Assembly (NCBI GenBank): GCA_021820965.1
Contig: JAKACZ010000001.1
Coordinates: 239,067 to 303,066, forward strand
DNA: 64,000 nt
Source: Bacillota bacterium
GTDB lineage: Bacteria > Bacillota > Sulfobacillia > Sulfobacillales > Sulfobacillaceae
Direction: 5' to 3'
The position numbers and the translations under genes are program-made. The notes beneath the pieces are model-generated. The model did not search any database. It was not told the DNA's origin and worked only from the letters and a program-made list of their open reading frames with translations. How positions within the stretch are numbered: the first letter of the stretch is position 1; the number at the start of each line of letters is the position of its first letter. This document shows, piece by piece, positions 1 through 8,621 of the stretch.

Positions 1-1204
1 GATGTTGGCATAGCTCGTCTTCAGTCACAGTCTCGCATTCGCAAATCACGCGCCCCGGGCGCCTCTCTCCTACCTCAGCCGGTTCCAATATAGTCCGGGC
101 GCTTAGGCTCGGCCGTGATTGCCCCAGGTACCGAGTCACAGCGTCACCGGTCTGTTGCGCCATCAGACGGTATGTCGTCCATTTTCCCCCGACAATGCTA
201 AAAGCACCGGTTAACCCGCTTCTGGCACCATGGTCGAGAACGCGGAAGTCCCTGCTGTGGCGGGCCGCGGCATCCTTTTGATCGCTCTCAAAAAGCGGGC
301 GTACGCCTGAAAAAGCCCGCAGTACCCGCCATCGGCTCATTGCCGGAAACAGCTTTTGGCCCAGCTGATGAAGATAGTTTGCCTCCTCGCGTGTTGGCTG
401 GGGAGATTCGGGCCTGGCCTGTGCCACCTCGGTCGTACCCAAGATGACGGTGTGTCCGTGCGGAACCAAAATGTCGCCGTCGCCTGGCAGGGCCAGCCGA
501 TTGACAATATGTTGAACCATGCGGTTGGCGTAAATCAGCATCAGTCCCGAGGTTAGATGCATACCAAGCTGATCACCGAACAGACGTGCCACGTCGGCCG
601 CCCATGGTCCGGAAGCATTGACGATAGCATCGCCGGGCACCACGCGATCATAGGATCCCGTGCGCACGGTAACGCCGGTAACGCGTCCGTTCAGCTCCTG
701 CACCCCGGTGACGGTGGCGTGAGTTAGGACTGTCCCTCCGTGCTTTTCGATATTGCTTCGCAGCAAATAAAGGAGTTTGAAGCCCTCGAGCACCGCATCA
801 CGTACGAAAAATCCCCGCGATGCCTCCCGATTGAGTTCGGGCAAGCGCCGGAACAATGTGTCACGGTCCACTTCCCTGACGGGAATGTCGCAAGCACGGG
901 CTGCGTCTTTCCACCTGGGAATGAATGATTCCCCAACCTCATCAACCGCCACAAAATAGCCACCGACAGTCTCAATAGCCGACGGAGCAATTCGACGAAG
1001 CACGATGTTTTCGTCCCGGCACTGCTTGGCGGACACCGGATCCGTAACAACGTAGCGTGCGCCGCTGTGAAGTAACCCGTGAAACCTGCCCGATGTTCCC
1101 GCTCCAATGTCGCCGGATTCCACCACCGTCACAGGAATACCCCGTAAAATCAGATCCCAGGCGACGCCTAGCCCAGTTGCGCCCCCGCCAATAATAATAA
1201 CCAT
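1..1204 (-). CDS. glpA: FAD-dependent glycerol-3-phosphate dehydrogenase, GlpA type (3' end outside window)
   Basis: This oxidises glycerol-3-phosphate to dihydroxyacetone phosphate and passes electrons to the quinone pool. The protein opens with a Rossmann FAD motif (MVIIIGGGATGLG, residues 1-13), followed by DAO-family stretches such as SGRFHGLLHSGARYV (about 39-53) and GGKWTTYR near residue 350. After about residue 385 comes VICECETVTEDEL, the start of a BFD-like [2Fe-2S] domain found in anaerobic GlpA but not in aerobic GlpD. The ATG at 1204 has a GGGAGG Shine-Dalgarno at the right distance. The frame is open for 401 codons and leaves the window at base 1. The leader carries a terminator-like hairpin, suggesting antitermination control. 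The DAO family assignment is firm; GlpA rather than GlpD rests on the cysteine motif. Confidence 0.88.
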   Translation of the reverse strand, partial: MVIIIGGGATGLGVAWDLILRGIPVTVVESGDIGAGTSGRFHGLLHSGARYVVTDPVSAKQCRDENIVLRRIAPSAIETVGGYFVAVDEVGESFIPRWKDAARACDIPVREVDRDTLFRRLPELNREASRGFFVRDAVLEGFKLLYLLRSNIEKHGGTVLTHATVTGVQELNGRVTGVTVRTGSYDRVVPGDAIVNASGPWAADVARLFGDQLGMHLTSGLMLIYANRMVQHIVNRLALPGDGDILVPHGHTVILGTTEVAQARPESPQPTREEANYLHQLGQKLFPAMSRWRVLRAFSGVRPLFESDQKDAAARHSRDFRVLDHGARSGLTGAFSIVGGKWTTYRLMAQQTGDAVTRYLGQSRPSLSARTILEPAEVGERRPGRVICECETVTEDELCQH

Positions 1205-1220
1205 TGAGTTCCTCCCACAA

Positions 1221-1255
1221 GAAAAGCCCACAACGCACTACGCGTTGCCGGGCTT
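1221..1255 (-). terminator. Terminator-like hairpin in the glpA leader
   Basis: On the minus strand an AAGCCC/GGGCTT outer stem (1255-1250 with 1229-1224) encloses a perfect six-pair GCAACG-type inner stem (1247-1242 with 1236-1231). TTTTC follows directly, and then the glpA Shine-Dalgarno. An intrinsic terminator between promoter and ribosome site is the arrangement used by GlpP-type antitermination of glycerol genes in Bacillus. No GlpP gene is visible here, so the regulator is inferred. Confidence 0.6.
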
Positions 1256-1293
1256 CTCCGTTGTCTCAACCAGCAAGCTGGGACTTTTTTGGT

Positions 1294-1322
1294 ATTATTA
1301 CGGAATTTCACGACAATATCAA
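1294..1322 (-). promoter_or_regulatory. Probable sigma-A promoter of glpA
   Basis: On the minus strand TTGATA (1322-1317) is followed, 16-17 bp later, by TAATAAT (1300-1294). This places transcription start near 1287, giving an untranslated leader of about 80 nt before the glpA ATG. The IS605-like element ends about 10 bp upstream of the -35 box. Confidence 0.6.
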
Positions 1323-1331
1323 GCGTTTTCA

Positions 1332-1581
1332 TGAACTCTCCCGCCGCCTAATCCTCACGGATTGAGGCGGGGGTTTCTGAGGTCGCCCTCAGAAGTTCCT
1401 GGCTCATTGATCGGTGCGCCGGGGCCGTTGGCCCTAGACGTCTTACGCTAGTCTCCCCAGGCGTAGATTCGGACCGCTCCGGCCCTATGTCCTTATCATA
1501 GGACAAAAGTTTTGGCATGTCTAGCCCTGCGCGCTCGCCCGCTAACCCCCTCTTGGCCGTTGGCCTAAGAAGGGGAATGCG
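1332..1581 (-). mobile_element. Short IS200/IS605-derived element (MITE/PATE-like), no transposase
   Basis: The right end is a subterminal hairpin (arms 1344-1354 and 1359-1370, TCAC loop) of the IS200/IS605 type. The left end, 1549-1581, is identical over 33 bases, in inverted orientation, to 38124-38156, where it precedes a tnpB fragment. Similarity continues to about 1476 (equivalent to 38232). Between the two ends there are only about 100 bp and no coding capacity. I read it as an internally deleted derivative of the same family, mobilisable only in trans. Confidence 0.6.
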
Positions 1582-2202
1582 CGGGTGTTGTGTTCACCAA
1601 AGTTCGGGTTTTCTGAAACCTTCGGCCGTACGACCATCTGCGAGTCCCAGCATCGGCTAATGTCAGCCAGGAGACACAGCGCTCGTTTCACTAAAATGCT
1701 TTAGCCCACAATATGACAGCCTCTCAAACTTTTGGCTAGTCTTTTCTCAAAATTCGCTCATTCCGGGTCGGCCTGAGGTCGTGGCTTTCCGTGCAGCGGA
1801 AAGGATAACTGCCGCTCAACTGATTCTCCTGCCGGAGCAAACCGACAGGCCAACATATTGCGTCAAAGCACGCAGTCAAGAGGGAGTCTCCACGACATCG
1901 GCGCCTTAGCCCAGGCCATAAAGATCCAGGGGTTATCCGGCTAGCGCCGTAACACGCGAGTCTCGTCGCATGGTTGCAACTAGAAATGGGGCCAGACAGA
2001 CCACCCAGGGACATGATATGAGCCATTGGGCTCATTCCGCTTGACCTGACAGTGGTAATCCCTGTGCATAGCGCACAGTACTCCCTTGACAGATGCGGTT
2101 AAGCTCGTCCATAACAGCACGAAATGGGACCCGGGCGATCGCTCCGCTGCCGTTTGTGATGTATGTTTCGGTGCTATACCGAGTTTAGGGAGATGTCGTT
2201 AA
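1582..2202. other. Intergenic, no supported gene
   Basis: No convincing coding frame. On the minus strand, about 2190 to 2037, there is a 49-codon open stretch (containing VPFRAVMDELNRICQGSTV) with no start codon at its beginning. It may be the tail of a lost gene, but I do not recognise it. Confidence 0.4.
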
Positions 2203-2620
2203 ATGAACCGGGATATCCGCTGGCGCCAACGCTTTCAACATTATGTAAGGGTGTTCTCTCGTTTAAAGGCTGCCGACCAGCTCGCCAACCCGGCCCCTGT
2301 CCGAGCTTGAGGAGCAGGGGCTAATCAAGGCGTTTGAATTCACGTTCGAGCTGGCATGGAATCTCATGAAGGATATCCTCGAGTACCAGGGCGTTACCGC
2401 GCTTTTGGGCTCCTGTGATGCCATCCGAGCGGCATTCCAGGCAGAACTCGTCACGGATGGGGAACTATGGATAGATATGCTTGACGGCCGAAACTTGTCG
2501 GCACATTCGTACGATGAGAATTTCGCTCGCCAGATGGTTGAGGACATTCAGAATCGGTATATCGCCCTGTTCAACGCGCTCGAACGGCGCACTCAGGAAA
2601 TGTTGGAGGCAGACCGATGA
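2203..2620 (+). pseudogene. HEPN (HI0074/HepT-like) toxin, frameshifted
   Basis: HEPN partner of a minimal nucleotidyltransferase. The frame starting at ATG 2203 (MNRDIRWRQRFQHY...) runs into a stop near 2308. The family sequence continues in the next frame (PLSELEEQGLIKAFEFTFELAW, then from 2366 MKDILEYQG... to 2620), so one base appears to have been gained near 2290-2300. The C-terminal half keeps RNLSAHSY (RX4HXY), the ribonuclease motif whose Tyr is AMPylated by the antitoxin in HepT/MntA systems. Joined together, the length suits the family at about 138 residues. An internal start at 2366 would give an 84-residue protein lacking the first helices. Its stop overlaps the start of the nucleotidyltransferase gene (ATGA), as expected for a coupled pair. 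Confidence 0.75.
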
Positions 2621-2967
2621 AGAGTCATGGGTTGTCGCTTCGCACAGTCAACACCCTGTTAGCGATTTTAGGAAGCTATCCCGAGGTCCAATCCGCTATT
2701 CTGTACGGGTCCCGCGCCACCGGGAATTATAAACCGGGGTCGAACATCGACTTGAATCTTGTCGGCCCCAATGTCACCTTCCAGACGCTCAAACGCATCA
2801 TGGGAGCCATTGCGGATTCCTCTATCCCGTATCAGATAAACCTTTCCATTTATGAGCATATCACCGATGCTGACCTGAGGAACCACATTAAGCGGCGGGG
2901 TATTTTGCTCTATGAGGCCGCGAGGAACTCCTGCCGCACCTGGTTGACGACATCCACGCACCAATAG
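2617..2967 (+). CDS. Minimal nucleotidyltransferase (MntA-like antitoxin), altered active site
   Basis: Small pol-beta-superfamily nucleotidyltransferase of the HI0073/MntA group, which in working systems silences the HEPN toxin by AMPylating it. The signature is GSRATGNYKPGSNIDLNL at about residues 31-48. Family members have GSX10DXD; here the first Asp is Asn (SNID), which should weaken or abolish metal binding. Its start overlaps the HEPN stop by four bases. With the frameshifted toxin next door, the pair may be dead or relaxed from selection. Confidence 0.75.
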   Translation: MKSHGLSLRTVNTLLAILGSYPEVQSAILYGSRATGNYKPGSNIDLNLVGPNVTFQTLKRIMGAIADSSIPYQINLSIYEHITDADLRNHIKRRGILLYEAARNSCRTWLTTSTHQ

Positions 2968-3167
2968 ACGATTGCTGTCTTTATCAAAAAAAGATTCTCA
3001 ACGGTTGCGAAGGTTGCCGTGATAGCCCCATGTTCGATAGGAAACTAACATGCGAACCCCGCATTCTAACCCAGCGTCCATGACATCGCTTGATAAAAGA
3101 CTCGCGCCCGCTCTCGATGCAGCGGCATCAACCTATACGATGCATGCACCAGCGGGCTTAGAGCCAT

Positions 3168-4079
3168 TTACCTGTGGTCGGGTTGGCGCATCGCATTAAT
3201 CGCCTGCACCCAAATCGGGACGCTTTTCTGGGCGTGCCAGCCCTGCGTGATATTTAAGGCGCGCTGGGCCAGTTCTTCCCGAACCGCATCCTTTTCCAAC
3301 GCTGTTTGCATTGCGGCCTGCCACGACTCCATGGTGTCATCGTAAACCCAGAGCGCCGCCGTTCCCAGCACAGCCTGGTTAGTCGGCGAATGGCGAGCCA
3401 CGACGGGTGTTCCGGTCGCCATTCCCCAGGTTGCCGTTGTACGCGGCACCCGGTCCCCGTCAGCGAGGAGAATGACGTCGGAGCTGAGAAAGAGCCCCGC
3501 GAGTTCGGCATCGGTGAGGTGTGGAAGAAAGACTACCCGCTCTGCCAAACCTCTTTTGTTCAACACCGGCGCCAGGTCAGCTCGAATGCGAATACCGTCC
3601 ACCAGCACCAACTCCCCGCCTCCCGAAAGTAACCGATCAGCCAACAGGATTAACCGGCTCAATGCAGCCCCGGAATAACTCGTGGCCAGCGATACCAGCC
3701 GGGGGCGATCTTCCAGATGAAACCGACGAGTCACACCAAAGACATCGGCTCCATCGCCCGGAGGATAAAAATAGTAGGGGACTATTCGAGGCATGACCGT
3801 CACCGGGGCATTGTCAAGAGTTTCCGGGGCATATTCCGTGAGCGCCTCCGCCACCCACCACGGCGCGCCCGAATTTCGCCCGACCGTTTGCTGTAACTCC
3901 TCTTGGGATGGCGCCACCAGGGTCTGCCGCTCCACCATGTCCCACGGATCGGTGAAAAACCACCGACCGAGACCGCGTCTTGAGCGGTGCTTGTGATCTT
4001 GCTGCCATTCTGATCGAACCGGCTGCAACATCTGGGTCCCGTCTGATACCCCGGCGGCCTGCTCGCGTGCGCCCGTCAT
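3168..4079 (-). CDS. Glycosyltransferase-like protein (GT4/GT-B C-terminal half)
   Basis: 303 residues. From about residue 125 onward it reads like the nucleotide-sugar-binding half of a GT-B glycosyltransferase: RPRLVSLATSYSGAALSRLI, an RVVFLPHLTDAELAGLFLSSDV block, then GMATGTPVVARHSP where family members have the E/D-rich donor loop. The N-terminal part is short and unlike a full acceptor domain, so activity is uncertain. The start overlaps the stop of the membrane-anchor gene (ATGA), so it is co-transcribed as the fourth gene of the molybdoenzyme operon. No reason for that pairing is obvious. Confidence 0.6.
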   Translation of the reverse strand: MTGAREQAAGVSDGTQMLQPVRSEWQQDHKHRSRRGLGRWFFTDPWDMVERQTLVAPSQEELQQTVGRNSGAPWWVAEALTEYAPETLDNAPVTVMPRIVPYYFYPPGDGADVFGVTRRFHLEDRPRLVSLATSYSGAALSRLILLADRLLSGGGELVLVDGIRIRADLAPVLNKRGLAERVVFLPHLTDAELAGLFLSSDVILLADGDRVPRTTATWGMATGTPVVARHSPTNQAVLGTAALWVYDDTMESWQAAMQTALEKDAVREELAQRALNITQGWHAQKSVPIWVQAINAMRQPDHR

Positions 4080-5023
4080 CCCGAAATCCTCCGTGCTTGG
4101 TTTAACGGTCCGGCGCCGTCAGGAAAGAACACCAGGGAACTATGAACCGCATCGGCGAAAAAGAGCCACCGGTCGGCAATGGTTCCCACCAACGCCGACG
4201 CCCCCGCAGCGATACCCCAAAGCCATCCCCCGGAAAAAGCGGCAATCGCGGCAAACACTGCCGGCGCCGCGCATTGCAGTATTAACACAAGTGCAAGGCC
4301 GTTCCGCCGTGTGCGAGCGGCAATGGTTGGCCAGACCTGTGTCTGAACCCGATACGGCGGTTTGGACGTGCCGGTATCGTGCAGTCGGTACGGGGAAAAG
4401 GGCAAACTCGTCTCGTCTTGGCCGAGCCTCTCCCGGGCTCGGCGAAAATACTGCAGCTGCCATAGTTTGACCGCCCCGGTTGCCAGCGCGACCACCATAA
4501 TAGCTAAGCCAAGACCCGTGTCGGCGTGATGGCCCATCGGCCGCACAGCCAAGGCCGTCGTCGATCCGGACAGCAACGAGACGATGAGAAAGGCCACCAC
4601 CGTACGCGGGGTGTTCCAGCTGAGCATGGCTCGAATCGTGGCATAAAGCATCGCGGTCACCCAAACGGCCACCAAACCCAGCGCGGCGGTGAGGACCGAA
4701 AACACGGTCAGCGCGGCGCCGGAGGGGAATCCGCCGTAAGACCACACCAGCAAAATAGCTAGTGCCCCGCCAAAAAGTCCTGTTGTTAGCGCTTCCCGGC
4801 TTAGCCACGAGGTCTTCAAGCGGCGCAACACGTAACGCGCCGCCTTCAGGCGATGCATGTGGAAGAACGAACCTACGCCCCCGGCCGCAGCCGCGATCAG
4901 CGCCATAACCACCAGTGTGGCGTCGGTATATCCGGCCAGGCGCAATGCCGCGTAGGTGACGATAATCCCGGTGGCCAGACCCTGGCCGATGGTTAACACC
5001 AGCAGTGGAGCGGTGGGCCGCAT
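4076..5023 (-). CDS. DmsC/SoeC-type membrane anchor subunit
   Basis: 315-residue integral membrane protein with about eight hydrophobic segments, anchoring the Mo/FeS dimer and exchanging electrons with quinone. The stretch GSFFHMHRLKAARYVLRRLKTSWLSREAL (about 51-79) contains the hallmark HxxR...TSWLSRE block of the DmsC family. The start overlaps the FeS subunit stop by one base (TAATG) and the stop overlaps the next gene (ATGA), so translation is tightly coupled. Confidence 0.88.
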   Translation of the reverse strand: MRPTAPLLVLTIGQGLATGIIVTYAALRLAGYTDATLVVMALIAAAAGGVGSFFHMHRLKAARYVLRRLKTSWLSREALTTGLFGGALAILLVWSYGGFPSGAALTVFSVLTAALGLVAVWVTAMLYATIRAMLSWNTPRTVVAFLIVSLLSGSTTALAVRPMGHHADTGLGLAIMVVALATGAVKLWQLQYFRRARERLGQDETSLPFSPYRLHDTGTSKPPYRVQTQVWPTIAARTRRNGLALVLILQCAAPAVFAAIAAFSGGWLWGIAAGASALVGTIADRWLFFADAVHSSLVFFPDGAGPLNQARRISG

Positions 5024-5688
5024 TAATATCGCTCCTTTAAAGCCTGCTCAAGCCGGTCGGCATCCACAGGCGTCGAGGCCTCGACCCGCGGGAGATAATG
5101 AACCGCCGGCCGAGCGCCCAAGTCCGGCAACAAACCGAAACCTTGTCGCTCCGCCACCAAGCGGGACACGGTGGATTCGGGATCGTCCAAGTCGCCGAAT
5201 GTGCGAGCATGGGTGGGACAACTCTGCACGCAAGCTGGCTGCCGGTCATGCTCAGGCAGCGATTCGTCTTCAATCCGGTCGATACAGAGCGTGCACTTCT
5301 TTACCACTCCTTGATGCTCGTCAAATTCCCGAACGCCGTAGGGGCAGGCCCACATGCAGAGCTGGCAACCGATGCAGCTATCGTAATCCACCAATACCAC
5401 ACCGTTATCCTCCCGTTTAAACGAGGCGCCGGTCGGACAGACCGGAACACATGGCGCGTCGTAACAGTGCATGCAGGCTTTAGGCAGGTACATCACCGAA
5501 GTTTCCGGGTATTCCCCACTTTCGAAGCTCAAAATCCGGTTCCACCACATCCCATCGGGATCCTGGTACGGTGTGTGATCGGGAACCGGTCCGAAGTCTC
5601 CCGAGGTATTATGCTCCTTGCAGGACACCTGACAACTTTTGCACCCCACGCATTTGTTCAAATCGGTAATAATGGTCAACTGCATCAC
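5023..5688 (-). CDS. Four-cluster [4Fe-4S] electron-transfer subunit (DmsB/SoeB type)
   Basis: 221 residues with four ferredoxin-like cysteine groups: CVGCKSCQVSC (15-25), CMHCYDAPCVPVCPTGA (about 72-88), CIGCQLCMWACPYG (about 105-118) and CTLC...CVQSCPTHA (about 132-160). This is the usual 16-Cys pattern for relaying electrons between the molybdenum subunit and the membrane anchor. It overlaps both neighbours by 1-4 bases. Confidence 0.92.
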   Translation of the reverse strand: MMQLTIITDLNKCVGCKSCQVSCKEHNTSGDFGPVPDHTPYQDPDGMWWNRILSFESGEYPETSVMYLPKACMHCYDAPCVPVCPTGASFKREDNGVVLVDYDSCIGCQLCMWACPYGVREFDEHQGVVKKCTLCIDRIEDESLPEHDRQPACVQSCPTHARTFGDLDDPESTVSRLVAERQGFGLLPDLGARPAVHYLPRVEASTPVDADRLEQALKERY

Positions 5689-8510
5689 TGCGCCCCCTTC
5701 GTGGTGTAGGCTAAGACTTTCAGAGGTTGGTGCTCAGCCACCGGCTGACGCGGCTCGATGGATGGCCACACTTCGTGGATTTCAGACGGATAGATGCGAA
5801 CCCGGGCGTCATACCACCCCGCCTGCCCGGTCACCGGATCGTTGTTGTAGAAGTGAGATTGATCGTCCTCACCCCCGGCCATGCGGTCGGGAATGATATG
5901 GTTAATCAAGATGGCACGGAGCACCTCAGGACTCTGAGGGTCGAGTGCCCACGAACCCGGTCCTTTCGCCATGGCGTTCCAGGTCCAGACCGTGCCCGGT
6001 TCCACCGCGTCGGAGTAATGCAGCTTCCCCGTCATGCGGCCAATGCGCGATTCAATCCAGACCCACTCGCCGTCCCTGATCCCCAGTTCCACGGCCTTGG
6101 CCGGATTCATATACACGGGGTTTTCGTTCAACAGCTGACGCAGCCAGGCGTTATGCGATCCCCAGGAGTGATAGTGAGTCATGGGCCTTTGGGTAATGAT
6201 ACGAAGCGGATACTGCTCCCGCTCGTCAGATCGGTCTTCAAGCGGTGCATACCAAATGGGAACCGGAGAAAAATACCGCGTCAACCGCTCGCGCAGTTTA
6301 CGGTCATGCGGTTGCTTCCCGGGCCATTGCCCCATACCTGCCAGACGGAAGGTCTGCAAGGGCTCAGAATAGAGGTTCAACACAATGGGGTCGGCGCTGG
6401 TCAGCAATTTGTTGTCGCGCGCCCAGTCCAGGTACCCCTGGTTAACCATGCGGTAGTAGCGGTGGTGGTCGGGCAGACGGAAGTGCCAGAATGCCTTGTG
6501 CTTGGCGTACGCCTCGAGTTGATGCGGATTCGGTTCCCCGACCAACATCTTATCGCCATTTTTTCCCCGATACCCGGCAATCAGGCCAACTCCAGAGCCA
6601 GGTTCGGTCTCCCAAAACTGGATAAAGTCGGCGTAATTTCGATACTTAATTTGGCCGTCCTCAACAAAGCCTGGAAGTTCCAGCCGATTGGCCAACTCTA
6701 TGAGCACATCGGCGGTGGGACGGGTGTCACCCAGCTTCGGCACCACCGGCTGCCGAATTGAGTCGGCCGGCCCTTCGGGCTCGGAAATGGGTCGGTCCTG
6801 TAGTGACGTGGCATCCCAGCGTTCTAAATAGGTAGTGTCCGGAAAGACGACGTCGGCATACGCCACCGTCTCCGAGTCAAAAGCGTCAAACACCACAATA
6901 TGCGGAATTTTGTACTCGCCCGTGGCGTCGTGGCGCGCGGTCATCAACTCACGAATGGTCAGCGTATTCCAGGTTGAGTTCCAGGCAATGTTCGCCATGT
7001 AAATCATCAGGGTATCGATGGGGTACGGCGTGCCCGACGCAGCGTTGGCAATCACATTTTGAATGGCTCCGTGGGCAGCTAATGGATACTTCCAGGAGTA
7101 CGCTTCGTCGATGCGCACCGCCTCATCGCCGTCCACCAGCAAATCGTCCGGCGACGTCGGGTACCCCAGTAATGGGCCCTTGGCGGGCTGACCGGGCTGA
7201 TAGTCGTCAGGATTGGACGGTGGCTTGACCGGGGGCGGTACCGGCTTGGGATATGGGCTCTTGTAGAGAAATCCGCCGGGCACGTCTACCGTGCCCAAGA
7301 GCATCATTAAGTCAAACAGGCCGCGAATCGTCTGAAAGCCGTTGGTATGCGCCGCCAGGCCGCGCATCGCGTGAAACGCGACCGGCCGACCGACGGTAGT
7401 CTTGTGCGTGACGCCATAGACGTCGGTCCAGGCAATAGGGAGCTCCACGGCATGATGAATCGCGGTTTCACCCATTTCCAGCGCCAGTCGTACGATGGTC
7501 TCTTTGGGAATGCCCGTAATGTCGGCGGCCCACGCGGGAGTCGCTTCGGCCACCGATCGACGCAACACTTGGAATGCCGGTTCACAGTCCACCTCATCCA
7601 CCGCAAACGTACCCTCCAGCAGCCCTTGGCCGCCCCCCTCCATGAAAGGCACAATGCGTCCGTCGGCGGTAGCCACTAGCATCGATCCGTCGGCCGCGCG
7701 CTGCATGAGGCCGTTATCCGTTCTGACCAATGCGGCCGCATTGGTCCAGTGCGTGAGATATGACTCGTCGATGAGTCTTTCATTGATCAGCACGTGCATA
7801 AAGGCCAGGATCAGCGCCCCATCGGTCCCCGGGCGGATCGGCACCCATTCGTCGGCCAATGCCCCGTAGCCGCTCCGCACCGGATTGACCACAATGAATC
7901 GGCCTCCGTGGTCTTTCAAGGAGGCGATGGCCAGCTTGAGTGGATTGGACGGATGATCCTCCGCGACCCCAAACATCATGAACCACTTGGCCTGATTCAG
8001 ATCGGGCCATCCAAACTCCCAATAGCTGCCGCCAATCGAGTACATGCCGCCGGATGCCATATTCACCGAACAAAACCCCCCGTGCGCGGCCCAGTTGGGC
8101 GTACCGAACTGGCGGGTCCAAAAACCGTTGAAAGCCTGCATTTGATCGCGCCCGGTAAAATAGGCCAACTTACGCGGATCGGTGGTGCGGATGTCTTTCA
8201 GCCATCCCGCGACCGTCGTTAATGCGGTCTCCCAGTCAACCGGGACAAAGCGACCCTGGCCGCGTTCGGCCCCGGGTTCGCGCATCAGCGGCTGAACGAG
8301 GCGTGCCGGGCTGTATTCGGTCATGATGCCGGCACCACCCTTGGCACACCACACCCCCTTATTGACGGGGTTTTCGGGAATTCCGGAAATGAAGCGGATT
8401 TTGCCGTTCTCGACCGTCACATCAATCCCGCAGCGGCAGGCACACATATAACAGGTTGTGTGCATATGGTGCAGATTAGTTTTGTCCTCCAGCAGTAATT
8501 TATTGGCCAT
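5685..8510 (-). CDS. Molybdopterin oxidoreductase catalytic subunit, SoeA/DMSO-reductase family
   Basis: 941-residue bis-MGD enzyme. The N-terminal [4Fe-4S] motif is CYMCACRCG...GVWCAKGGAG (about 20-58). The signature continues with RDQMQAFNGFWTRQFGTPN, a HGGFCSVNM segment whose Cys is a candidate Mo ligand, GVAEDHPSNPLK and DEWVPIRPGTDGAL. There is no twin-arginine leader, so the enzyme should face the cytoplasm. That, the DmsC-type anchor and the overall sequence style fit quinone-linked sulfite dehydrogenase (SoeABC), which suits a sulfur oxidiser. Tetrathionate, thiosulfate or DMSO reductase cannot be excluded without alignment. No dedicated maturation chaperone is in the operon. Confidence 0.85.
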   Translation of the reverse strand: MANKLLLEDKTNLHHMHTTCYMCACRCGIDVTVENGKIRFISGIPENPVNKGVWCAKGGAGIMTEYSPARLVQPLMREPGAERGQGRFVPVDWETALTTVAGWLKDIRTTDPRKLAYFTGRDQMQAFNGFWTRQFGTPNWAAHGGFCSVNMASGGMYSIGGSYWEFGWPDLNQAKWFMMFGVAEDHPSNPLKLAIASLKDHGGRFIVVNPVRSGYGALADEWVPIRPGTDGALILAFMHVLINERLIDESYLTHWTNAAALVRTDNGLMQRAADGSMLVATADGRIVPFMEGGGQGLLEGTFAVDEVDCEPAFQVLRRSVAEATPAWAADITGIPKETIVRLALEMGETAIHHAVELPIAWTDVYGVTHKTTVGRPVAFHAMRGLAAHTNGFQTIRGLFDLMMLLGTVDVPGGFLYKSPYPKPVPPPVKPPSNPDDYQPGQPAKGPLLGYPTSPDDLLVDGDEAVRIDEAYSWKYPLAAHGAIQNVIANAASGTPYPIDTLMIYMANIAWNSTWNTLTIRELMTARHDATGEYKIPHIVVFDAFDSETVAYADVVFPDTTYLERWDATSLQDRPISEPEGPADSIRQPVVPKLGDTRPTADVLIELANRLELPGFVEDGQIKYRNYADFIQFWETEPGSGVGLIAGYRGKNGDKMLVGEPNPHQLEAYAKHKAFWHFRLPDHHRYYRMVNQGYLDWARDNKLLTSADPIVLNLYSEPLQTFRLAGMGQWPGKQPHDRKLRERLTRYFSPVPIWYAPLEDRSDEREQYPLRIITQRPMTHYHSWGSHNAWLRQLLNENPVYMNPAKAVELGIRDGEWVWIESRIGRMTGKLHYSDAVEPGTVWTWNAMAKGPGSWALDPQSPEVLRAILINHIIPDRMAGGEDDQSHFYNNDPVTGQAGWYDARVRIYPSEIHEVWPSIEPRQPVAEHQPLKVLAYTTKGAQ

Positions 8511-8621
8511 TGGGAAACCCCCCGTGGTAGCGTAGAATTATCTATAATGGTAAGTCATGCAATACGCGCAGAACTATGCGTTTTGTGAACTCCCTATTTG
8601 GATTCCGTGAAGGAGATAGCC
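8511..8621. promoter_or_regulatory. Divergent promoter region with two inverted repeats
   Basis: The 111 bp between the molybdoenzyme operon and its LysR gene contain ATTAT-CT-ATAAT (near 8535-8547) and CGCA-N6-TGCG (near 8567-8580). Both are plausible LysR contact sites for control of both directions. The AAGGAG at 8610-8615 serves the LysR gene. Confidence 0.45.

Noticed and set aside
724..1238. Two minus-strand open frames overlapping the glycerol-3-phosphate dehydrogenase gene
   Set aside because: They lie in other frames of a clear GlpA-type gene and have no family features.
2037..2190. Minus-strand 49-codon stretch containing VPFRAVMDELNRICQGSTV
   Set aside because: Reads like protein but has no start at its beginning, no ribosome site and no match I recognise; kept only as a remark in the intergenic entry.
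5727..6761. Plus-strand 344-codon frame
   Set aside because: Antisense shadow of the molybdopterin oxidoreductase gene; no ribosome site and no domain.
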